A DNA stretch of 64,000 bases, taken from the NCBI RefSeq assembly GCF_020544405.1, contig NZ_CP065410.1:5919501-5983500 (forward strand). The letters run 5' to 3'. The notes beneath the pieces were generated by a model. The model ran no database searches, was not told the origin of the DNA, and saw only the letters and a list, made by a program, of their open reading frames with translations. The stretch comes from Pseudomonas sp. IAC-BECa141. Its GTDB lineage: Bacteria; Pseudomonadota; Gammaproteobacteria; Pseudomonadales; Pseudomonadaceae. Positions 1-6,519 of this stretch are shown here, in pieces (the first letter of the stretch is position 1; each line of letters begins with the position of its first letter). The position numbers and the translations under genes are program-made.

Positions 1-1131
1 CGGCGGCAGCAGATCGAGGCCGAGCAGGCCGATGTTGCGTCCCAGTGATACCAGCGGCTGGGTACTGCCGAACAGCCGCGTGACCTGATCGGAGAAGCCG
101 ACGGTGAGGTCCTGATCGAGACGCTGACGCTCGCGATAAGCCTGCAACGTGGCGAAATCCCCCAGCGGTTTGTCGCTGGTCAGCAGCGCGGCGGCCAGCG
201 CATCGGCATCGCGCAGGGACAGGTTGAAACCCTGCCCGGCAATCGGGTGCAGACTGTGGGCGGCGTTGCCGAGAACGGCCAGATGCGAACGCACCTGCTC
301 TTCGGCTTCCACCAGCGCCAGGGGGTACAGATGCCGTGCGCCGACCTGTTTCAGGGTGCCGAGGCGATAACCGAACACGCCTTGCAGTTCGCTGAGGAAA
401 TCCCGCTCGCTCAGGTCCGCCAGACGTTGCGCGTCCATGCCCAGACGGGTCCAGACCAGCGCGCAACGGTTTTCCGGCAGCGGCAGCAGCGCCATCGGGC
501 CTTCGTCGGTGAAGCGTTCGAACGCCATGCCGTTGTGGGCTTCGCTCGGGGTGATGTTGGCGATCAGTGCGCTCTGGTTATAGGGGCGCTTGCGTACGTT
601 GATGCCCAGTTGCTCACGCAGACCGGAACGGCCGCCATCGGCGAGCACCGCCAGATCGCACTCGACCGTGGTCTCATCGTTGAGGGTCAGGCGATAGCCG
701 TCCGGCAACGGTTCCATGCGGGAGACTTCTGCCGGGCAGCGCCAGCTGATCACGTCTTTGTCGAGGTGCTGCCACAGGCACTGACCGAGCCAGGCGTTTT
801 CCACTACATAACCAAGTGCCGGAACGCCCTCTTCCATCGCCGACAGGCGAGCGGTGGAAAAGCGCCCACGGTCGGACACGTGAATCTGTTTGATCGGCTC
901 GGCGCGGCGGGAGATTTCCTGCCACACGCCCAGCCGCTGATAAATCTGTCGCGAGCCGAAGGACAGCGCCGAGGAACGCGCGTCGTAGCTTGGCTGCCAG
1001 GTGTTCCCGGGGGCGAACGGTTCGATCAGCACGATCTTCCAGCCACGGGCCTTGGCCCCGGCCTGCAAGGCCAACGCCAGACTGGCGCCGACCAGACCGC
1101 CACCGATGATTGCCAGATTGACCCGACTCAT
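1..1131 (-). CDS. ubiH: 2-octaprenyl-6-methoxyphenyl hydroxylase UbiH (3' part outside window)
   Basis: FAD-dependent aromatic hydroxylase of ubiquinone biosynthesis. 377 codons are visible from the ATG at 1131; the C-terminus lies beyond base 1. The N-terminus has the FAD dinucleotide fold GGGLVGAS (residues 10-17), a LADGGRS segment near 163 matching the family DG motif, and GNAAHSLHP near 288, the usual GD-type FAD ribose site. Its ATG overlaps the pepP stop as ATGA, so it is translationally coupled behind pepP. UbiH, UbiF and UbiI are related; the ubiH-pepP linkage, also known from E. coli, favours UbiH. Confidence 0.9.
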   Translation of the reverse strand, partial: MSRVNLAIIGGGLVGASLALALQAGAKARGWKIVLIEPFAPGNTWQPSYDARSSALSFGSRQIYQRLGVWQEISRRAEPIKQIHVSDRGRFSTARLSAMEEGVPALGYVVENAWLGQCLWQHLDKDVISWRCPAEVSRMEPLPDGYRLTLNDETTVECDLAVLADGGRSGLREQLGINVRKRPYNQSALIANITPSEAHNGMAFERFTDEGPMALLPLPENRCALVWTRLGMDAQRLADLSERDFLSELQGVFGYRLGTLKQVGARHLYPLALVEAEEQVRSHLAVLGNAAHSLHPIAGQGFNLSLRDADALAAALLTSDKPLGDFATLQAYRERQRLDQDLTVGFSDQVTRLFGSTQPLVSLGRNIGLLGLDLLPP

Positions 1132-2462
1132 GCCGCGCAGGTCCGTGCTTGCGCCATCAGGGCTTCGATCTCGGCGACGGTTTTCGGCACGCCGCCGGTC
1201 AGGATTTCACAACCGCTCTTGGTCACTACCACGTCATCCTCGATGCGCACGCCAATGCCGCGCCATTTTTTCGCTACGTTCTGATTGTCCGGGGCGATGT
1301 AGATGCCCGGCTCCACGGTCAGCGCCATGCCGACTTCCAGCACCCGCCATTCGCCGCCGACCTTGTACTCGCCGACGTCATGCACATCCATCCCGAGCCA
1401 GTGGCCGGCGCGGTGCATGTAAAACGCCTTGTAGGCCTCGGAGGCGATCAATTCGTCGACTTGGCCCTGCAACAGCCCCAGCTTCACCAGCCCGGCGGTA
1501 ATGACCCGGACCGTGGCCTCGTGCGCCTGGTTCCAGTGTTTGTTCGGAGCGATTTCAGCGAACGCTGCTTCCTGCGAGGCCAATACCAATTCGTAGATCG
1601 CTTTCTGCTCGGCGGAAAACTTGCCGTTGACCGGCCAGGTGCGGGTGATGTCGCTGGCGTAGCAGTCGATTTCGCAGCCAGCGTCGATCAGTACCAGATC
1701 GCCGTCCTTGAGCAACGCGTCATTCTGCTGGTAATGCAGGATGCAGCTGTTGCGCCCGGCAGCGACGATCGAACCGTAGGCCGGCATTTTCGCCCCGCCC
1801 TTGCGGAACTCGTAATCGAGCTCGGCTTCGAGGCTGTACTCGTACAGGCCGGCACGGCTGGCCTGCATTGCCCGGATGTGGGCCTGGGCGGAAATCCGCG
1901 CCGCTTCGCGCATCACCTTCACTTCTGCCGCCGATTTATACAGACGCATGTCGTGCAGCAGGTGATCCAGGGCAACGAATTCGTTCGGCGGCTGGGCGCC
2001 GAGATGCGCCTTGGAACGGATCACGTTGATCCAGTCCATCAGGTGGCGGTCGAACTCCGGGTTGCTGCCCATGGCCGAATACACCCGGTCGCGGCCTTCA
2101 ATCAGGCCCGGCAGGATGTCGTCGATGTCGGTGATGGGGAAAGCGTCGTCGGCGCCAAAATCGCGAATCGCGCCTTCCTGGCCGGCGCGCAGACCGTCCC
2201 AGAGTTCGCGTTCGGCATTGCGTTCACGGCAAAACAGCACGTACTCGCCGTGTTCGCGACCGGGCATCAGGACGATGACCGCCTGTGGCTCGGGGAAACC
2301 GCTGAGGTACTGGAAGTCGCTGTCCTGGCGATAGACATGCTCGACGTCGCGGTTGCGGATGGCGACCGCGGCGGCAGGCAGGATCGCGATGCTGTTGGGT
2401 TCCATCTGCGCCATCAGCGCCTTGCGGCGCCGGGCGTATTCCGCTTTCGGGATATGGATCAT
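1128..2462 (-). CDS. pepP: Xaa-Pro aminopeptidase P
   Basis: Cytoplasmic dinuclear manganese peptidase that removes an N-terminal residue preceding proline. 444 aa, full family length. The pita-bread metal ligands are all visible: D260, D271, H354, E384 and E408, in the contexts LVLIDAGCE, ASDITRTW, RAGHWLGMD, LTVEPG and VRIEDD. The N-terminal creatinase-like domain covers about residues 1-170. Middle gene of a minus-strand set ygfB-pepP-ubiH: 27 bases behind ygfB, with a 4-base overlap to ubiH. Confidence 0.96.
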   Translation of the reverse strand: MIHIPKAEYARRRKALMAQMEPNSIAILPAAAVAIRNRDVEHVYRQDSDFQYLSGFPEPQAVIVLMPGREHGEYVLFCRERNAERELWDGLRAGQEGAIRDFGADDAFPITDIDDILPGLIEGRDRVYSAMGSNPEFDRHLMDWINVIRSKAHLGAQPPNEFVALDHLLHDMRLYKSAAEVKVMREAARISAQAHIRAMQASRAGLYEYSLEAELDYEFRKGGAKMPAYGSIVAAGRNSCILHYQQNDALLKDGDLVLIDAGCEIDCYASDITRTWPVNGKFSAEQKAIYELVLASQEAAFAEIAPNKHWNQAHEATVRVITAGLVKLGLLQGQVDELIASEAYKAFYMHRAGHWLGMDVHDVGEYKVGGEWRVLEVGMALTVEPGIYIAPDNQNVAKKWRGIGVRIEDDVVVTKSGCEILTGGVPKTVAEIEALMAQARTCAA

Positions 2463-2489
2463 GGGCAGATGGCTTTCCCTGGCACGCGA

Positions 2490-3050
2490 TCAGTGCAGCG
2501 ACGGCTTGGCCGCTGGCGGCACGTCGGCCTTTTTGGTTTCGGAGAACAGCAGCAGCGGCGCTACACGCAGGTACTCCATGACTTCCATATAGTCGCTTTC
2601 GCCGTCTTCGGACTCTTCCAGTGCGTCTTGCACCTGGGAGATTGCTGCAAGATCCTGCAACACTTCGGTGGCTTCGGTGCTCAGCATGCTGCTGTCGCGG
2701 CAGTTCAGGCCGAAACCGGTGAGGAAGCCCTGGCACCATTCGCCCAGCGCGGCGGCGCGCTCGGTCAGCGGAGCGTCATCGTTCGGCAGCAGCAGAACCA
2801 CGGTGATATCGTCGCCGGTGAGTTCGCTCTTGACCATCTCCTGCAGACCGATCAGCGCGTTGCGGACGTTGTCCTGCGGCTCGCTTTCGAGCAGCTCGGC
2901 AGCATCGATCAGCCATTCTTCGGCATTGAAGCCGGCGCCGGCGCAACTGCGACCCAGCAACAGGCCGTGCAGTTCGGCAGGCGAAACGGAGTGACCGCTG
3001 GAATTGAGCAGGGTGGCAAAGCCTTGGTACGGGGAATTCTGAATGGGCAT
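2490..3050 (-). CDS. ygfB: YgfB/YecA family protein (UPF0149)
   Basis: 186 aa alpha-helical UPF0149 protein opening [19 protein letters not shown], with the family segment [15 protein letters not shown] near residue 24. No membrane segment and no C-terminal metal-binding SEC-C motif, so YgfB rather than the longer YecA type. In P. aeruginosa the orthologue has been reported to counteract AlpA-dependent expression of ampDh3 and so raise beta-lactam resistance; whether that holds here is inference. First gene of the ygfB-pepP-ubiH set, divergent from the zapA module with 125 bases between. Confidence 0.88.
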   Translation of the reverse strand: MPIQNSPYQGFATLLNSSGHSVSPAELHGLLLGRSCAGAGFNAEEWLIDAAELLESEPQDNVRNALIGLQEMVKSELTGDDITVVLLLPNDDAPLTERAAALGEWCQGFLTGFGLNCRDSSMLSTEATEVLQDLAAISQVQDALEESEDGESDYMEVMEYLRVAPLLLFSETKKADVPPAAKPSLH

Positions 3051-3175
3051 GGGCAGCTAGGCGCCAGACGGCGCTATGTCTAGAATGAAGGCCTTGTATC
3101 CTACATCGACAGACTCGCCAAGACCATTAAAGGCTGTCCGCCAGCCAAACCCATCAGACCGAATCAGTGGACACA

Positions 3176-3385
3176 ATGGAAGACACCGACCTGCAAGCGC
3201 TGATGGCCAGACTCGAACTGCTGATTACCCGAGTCGAGCAACTAAAAAGTCAAAATGCACTCTTACTTGCTCAGGAAAAGACCTGGCGCGAGGAACGCGC
3301 GCACCTCATTGAAAAAAACGAAATCGCCCGGCGTAAGGTCGAATCGATGATTTCGCGCCTCAAGGCCCTGGAGCAAGACTCATGA
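3176..3385 (+). CDS. TIGR02449 family coiled-coil protein, zapA partner
   Basis: 69 aa protein, almost entirely one heptad-patterned coiled coil (LQALMARLELLITRVEQLK and onward), like the short cell-division coiled-coil protein ZapB in size and shape. The ATG at 3176 is preferred; a GTG at 3167 in the same frame would add three residues. The stop overlaps the zapA start as ATGA, so the two are made together. I infer a role with ZapA at the division ring; the direct function of this family is not known to me. Confidence 0.85.
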   Translation: MEDTDLQALMARLELLITRVEQLKSQNALLLAQEKTWREERAHLIEKNEIARRKVESMISRLKALEQDS

Positions 3386-3699
3386 GTTCAAGCAATAGCG
3401 TTACCGTGCAGATCCTCGACAAAGAGTATTCGATCATCTGTCCCCAGGAAGAGCGCAGCAATCTGATCAGCGCCGCCCGCTATCTGGACGGCAAGATGCG
3501 CGAGATCCGCAGCAGCGGCAAAGTCATCGGCGCCGACCGCATCGCCGTGATGGCCGCGCTGAACATCACCCACGATCTCTTGCACAAAGAAGAGCGTCCG
3601 GACATCCAGGCCAGCGGTTCGACCCGTGAACAGGTGCGTGACTTGCTCGATCGTGTCGATCTGGTGCTGGCCGACGATCCGGACATCAGCAAGGGCTGA
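3382..3699 (+). CDS. zapA: Cell division protein ZapA
   Basis: 105 aa FtsZ-ring associated protein. The N-terminal beta domain starts SNSVTVQILDKEYSIICP, and the C-terminal half is a long helix ending VDLVLADDPDISKG. ZapA cross-links FtsZ filaments. Translationally coupled to the preceding coiled-coil gene and directly followed by 6S RNA, the conserved gammaproteobacterial order zapA-ssrS-fau. Confidence 0.95.
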   Translation: MSSSNSVTVQILDKEYSIICPQEERSNLISAARYLDGKMREIRSSGKVIGADRIAVMAALNITHDLLHKEERPDIQASGSTREQVRDLLDRVDLVLADDPDISKG

Positions 3700-3718
3700 T
3701 TCGCCAGGCCGCTTGAGT

Positions 3719-3724
3719 TATACT
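3719..3724 (+). promoter_or_regulatory. -10 element of the 6S RNA promoter
   Basis: TATACT at 3719-3724 lies 8-9 bases before the start of the recognisable 6S RNA sequence. No convincing -35 hexamer is visible at the normal distance inside the end of zapA. Confidence 0.5.
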
Positions 3725-3732
3725 CGCCGCAC

Positions 3733-3911
3733 TCCCTGGGGTGCTTGCCAGTTGACGATGTCCCTGAGCCGATTTGCACTACCCTGGGGGTTGCACGTTG
3801 GGCTGGTGTGCATGTCCGCCAGACGGAAAGCCTTAAAGCCTACTGCATCCTCCACCTTGAACTCTCGGGTTCAAGGGCTAAGTCGACAGCGGCTCATCCG
3901 GGGAGCCTGAT
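3733..3911 (+). ncRNA. ssrS: 6S RNA
   Basis: About 180 nt noncoding RNA that mimics an open promoter and sequesters sigma-70 RNA polymerase in stationary phase. Recognised from the 5' end CCCTGGGGTGCTTGCC, the block CCGCCAGACGGAAAGCCTTAA in the middle (3819 onward), the inner hairpin CTTGAAC/GTTCAAG near 3858-3876, and the 3' end CATCCGGGGAGC that pairs with the 5' end. Position between zapA and the 5-formyl-THF cyclo-ligase is the diagnostic gammaproteobacterial context. Ends are accurate to a few bases. Confidence 0.93.
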
Positions 3912-3915
3912 TCGA

Positions 3916-3950
3916 ATCCGATGCCGGTGCATGCCGGCATCGGATTTTTT
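3916..3950 (+). terminator. Intrinsic terminator after 6S RNA
   Basis: 12-bp perfect stem (3916-3927 with 3934-3945, arm ATCCGATGCCGG), 6-base loop, then a T run to 3950. It sits between 6S RNA and the cyclo-ligase gene, so downstream expression would need read-through or another promoter. Confidence 0.85.
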
Positions 3951-3988
3951 ATGCGTACGTTTTCGTCCCACCCTGCCGAAGCCGAACC

Positions 3989-4594
3989 ATGACCGAACCC
4001 GCGTTGCTGCCCCGCCCCCAACTGCGCCGCCTGCTGCGCAAGGCCCGCCGCTCTCTGACGCCGAGCCAGCAACGCCAGGCCGCCGAAGGCCTGTACAAGC
4101 AACTGGCACAAGACCCGCACTTTCGCCGGGCCAAACACATTTCCCTGTACCTGCCCACCGACGGTGAAATCGACCCGCGCCTGTTGCTGCGCGCAGCCCA
4201 GCGGCGTGGCAAGAAAACCTACCTCCCGGTGCTCAGTGCCTGGCCGAGGACCAAAATGGTCTTTCAACAGATCCGCCCAGGCGAAAAACTCAAGCCCAAC
4301 CGTTTTCGCATCCTTGAGCCGCGCGCCAATCTGGCCCGTCAGCGCAAGGTCTGGGCACTGGATCTGGTGTTGTTGCCACTGGTGGGATTCGACGATGTCG
4401 GCGGGCGCCTGGGCATGGGCGGCGGATTCTACGACCGCAGCCTGGCGTATCTGGCCCGACGCCAGAACTGGCGCAAGCCTACACTGCTGGGTCTGGCCCA
4501 TGAATGTCAGAAAGTCGGACGTCTCGCGCAAGCGAGCTGGGATGTACCGTTGCAGGGAACGGTGACAGACAAGGCATGGTATTTCGCGGGATAG
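3989..4594 (+). CDS. fau: 5-formyltetrahydrofolate cyclo-ligase
   Basis: 201 aa. Converts 5-formyl-THF to 5,10-methenyl-THF with ATP, recycling an inhibitory folate. The family signature LGMGGGFYDR is at residues 141-150, and the basic N-terminus RRLLRKARRSL is typical. Follows 6S RNA as in E. coli, where the pair is linked to stationary phase. Also known as ygfA. Confidence 0.93.
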   Translation: MTEPALLPRPQLRRLLRKARRSLTPSQQRQAAEGLYKQLAQDPHFRRAKHISLYLPTDGEIDPRLLLRAAQRRGKKTYLPVLSAWPRTKMVFQQIRPGEKLKPNRFRILEPRANLARQRKVWALDLVLLPLVGFDDVGGRLGMGGGFYDRSLAYLARRQNWRKPTLLGLAHECQKVGRLAQASWDVPLQGTVTDKAWYFAG

Positions 4595-4629
4595 ACGCCG
4601 CGCGGATCAGCGGCGTCGAAAAGGCAGTT

Positions 4630-4785
4630 TCAGCGTTTGAAGGCTGTCGACTGTTGTACTTGTTGCGCCACTTCAATCGGAGCATCGGCCTTGTTGGCCC
4701 ACAGACTTTGCGCATAACCGGTGGTCACGACGCCCAGACCGAACAAAATAACCAAAGTCCACAGCAAATCCGGTTTGCGTTTCAT
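4630..4785 (-). CDS. Small single-span membrane protein, unknown function
   Basis: 51 aa. Starts MKRKPDLLWTLVILFGLGVV: a basic N-terminus, then a hydrophobic segment at about residues 8-22, then a short polar tail ending STAFKR. A purine-rich GAGGGG lies about 8 bases before the ATG. Convergent with the cyclo-ligase gene and divergent from the EVE-domain gene. Could be a membrane peptide or a secreted peptide with an uncleaved signal. I do not recognise a family. Confidence 0.65.
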   Translation of the reverse strand: MKRKPDLLWTLVILFGLGVVTTGYAQSLWANKADAPIEVAQQVQQSTAFKR

Positions 4786-4914
4786 CGATTGCCCCCCTCA
4801 AGGCACATCATCACGATGACAGCAGCGGTTTCCATTCGTAGGCCGTGCAGCAGCGTCAAGCTTTAAAGGCCGGCATTTTGCGACAACGTGAACCTCTGCG
4901 CAAATGCTGACGTC

Positions 4915-4929
4915 AACCGACCGTCGGTT
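4915..4929. promoter_or_regulatory. Short inverted repeat upstream of the EVE-domain gene
   Basis: AACCGA (4915-4920) and TCGGTT (4924-4929) form a 6-bp dyad around CCG. It lies 54 bases before the EVE gene start and could be an operator or part of its promoter. No regulator is identified. Confidence 0.25.
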
Positions 4930-4982
4930 TGTCATAAAATTGCCCGACAACCTGCCCAACGACCGCTTGAGGAGCACACACC

Positions 4983-5432
4983 ATGGCCTACTGGCTGATG
5001 AAATCCGAGCCCGACGAGCTCTCGATCAAGGGTTTGGAAAAGCTCGGTAAAGCGCGCTGGGACGGGGTTCGCAACTATCAGGCACGCAATTTCCTGCGGG
5101 CCATGGCAGTAGGGGACGAATTCTTTTTCTACCACTCCAGCTGCCCGGAGCCGGGAATTGCCGGGATCGGCAAAATCATTCAGGCCGCGTACCCGGATCC
5201 CACCGCAATGGATCCGCAAAGCCATTATTTCGACCCGAAAGCCACGCCAGAGAAAAACGCCTGGAGCGCGATTGACGTCGCCCATGTGGAGACGTTCAGC
5301 CGGGTCTTGAAGCTGGATTATCTGAAACAGCAGACCGCACTGGCCGAAATGCCGCTGGTACAAAAGGGCTCGCGACTGTCGGTGATGCCAGTGACGGCCG
5401 AGCAGTGGGCGGCAGTACTCGGTTTGCGCTGA
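4983..5432 (+). CDS. EVE domain-containing protein
   Basis: 149 aa, single EVE domain (PUA/YTH-like fold) beginning MAYWLMKSEPDELSIKGLEK, with the family segments WDGVRNYQARNFLR (about 30-43) and FFYHSSCPEPGIAGIGKI (about 53-70). EVE domains bind modified bases in DNA or RNA; the ligand here is not known. A good ribosome site (GAGGAG) precedes the ATG. Single gene; there is no adjacent restriction gene, so it looks like the widespread housekeeping form. Confidence 0.9.
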   Translation: MAYWLMKSEPDELSIKGLEKLGKARWDGVRNYQARNFLRAMAVGDEFFFYHSSCPEPGIAGIGKIIQAAYPDPTAMDPQSHYFDPKATPEKNAWSAIDVAHVETFSRVLKLDYLKQQTALAEMPLVQKGSRLSVMPVTAEQWAAVLGLR

Positions 5433-5553
5433 GAGACCTCGGCCCTTGCGGCTGACATGACTCAGCACTGCTGCTTCGCCGACATTTGACCGACATCAAG
5501 CGATGCCATCGCTTAACCCGTCAGACTGAACGCCCAAGACGCAGGATGCCCTC

Positions 5554-6519
5554 ATGTCAACGCATCGACGCTCCTCTCTGATATACGCCGGCGCCCTCAT
5601 TCTGTTGTTGATGGCGGCCGGAGGCTTCGGCTACTGGAAGTCCATGAGCAACCGCCTTCCCGAGGGGCTCCACAGCGCAAACGGGCGACTTGAGGCAACG
5701 CAAGTGCAGATCGCCAGCAAGACCCCGGGACGTCTCGCCGAGGTCTTGGTCGACGAAGGCGACAAGGTCAGCAAAGGGCAACTGCTTGCGCGAATGGACA
5801 CCCGAACCCTCGAGGCCCAGCGTAATCAGGCCGAAGCCGAGGTTATCCGCGCCCGCGAGAACCTCGCCGCCGCCCAGGCCAACGTGCAGTTACGCCTGAG
5901 CGAGCAACTGCTGGCCCAGCAAGAACTTGGCCGCTCGCAGTCGTTGTTCAAGCACGGTTTTGTCAGCGCGCAGGTCATCGATCAATTGCAATCAAGGATC
6001 GGCACCGCTAACGCTGCTGTGACTGCTGCCCGGGCGCAGGTCGCTGCAGTCAGCGCGGCCATCGGTGCAGCCCAGGCCCAGGTTGCGCAACTGGCCAGCG
6101 AGATCGATGACAGCCGTCTGCGCGCGCCGATCGACGGGCTGATCCAGTTGCGCATGGCCGAACCCGGCGAAGTGCTGGGTGCCGGCGGCCGAGTCCTGCT
6201 GCTGATCGATCCCGGCGACCAATACATGAATCTTTACTTGCCGGCTTCCGTCGCCGGGCGTCTGGCGGTCGGCGATGAAGCGCGGATCCTGCTCGACGCC
6301 CTGCCCGATCAGGCCTTGCCGGCGAAAGTCAGTTTCGTGGCGGCCAAATCACAATTCACACCCAAAGAGGTCGAAACCCGCGACGAGCGACAAAAACTGG
6401 TCTTTCGCGTCAAGCTGCGCCTGACCCGACCTGGCGACGTCCCCCAGGCCAAGCCCGGCATGCCCGGCGCAGGCTATGTGCGCACCGCGCCGATCGACTG
6501 GCCGGCCAATCTGCAATGA
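5554..6519 (+). CDS. HlyD-family periplasmic adaptor of an ABC exporter
   Basis: 321 aa. One N-terminal membrane anchor (residues 8-26), a lipoyl/barrel-sandwich half (QIASKTPGRLAEVLVDEGDKV), a long helical hairpin at about 85-175 rich in QA and AAQA repeats, the second lipoyl half (DSRLRAPIDGLIQLRMAEPGE) and a beta-barrel domain. It bridges the inner-membrane transporter to an outer-membrane channel. First of three overlapping genes; homologous in layout to E. coli yhiI-rbbA-yhhJ. No TolC-like gene is in the window. Confidence 0.9.
   Translation: MSTHRRSSLIYAGALILLLMAAGGFGYWKSMSNRLPEGLHSANGRLEATQVQIASKTPGRLAEVLVDEGDKVSKGQLLARMDTRTLEAQRNQAEAEVIRARENLAAAQANVQLRLSEQLLAQQELGRSQSLFKHGFVSAQVIDQLQSRIGTANAAVTAARAQVAAVSAAIGAAQAQVAQLASEIDDSRLRAPIDGLIQLRMAEPGEVLGAGGRVLLLIDPGDQYMNLYLPASVAGRLAVGDEARILLDALPDQALPAKVSFVAAKSQFTPKEVETRDERQKLVFRVKLRLTRPGDVPQAKPGMPGAGYVRTAPIDWPANLQ

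Noticed and set aside
3838..3911. tRNA-like segment with TTCAAG and CGAATCC near the end of 6S RNA
   Set aside because: No acceptor stem or anticodon arm can be drawn; the segment is part of 6S RNA and its terminator.
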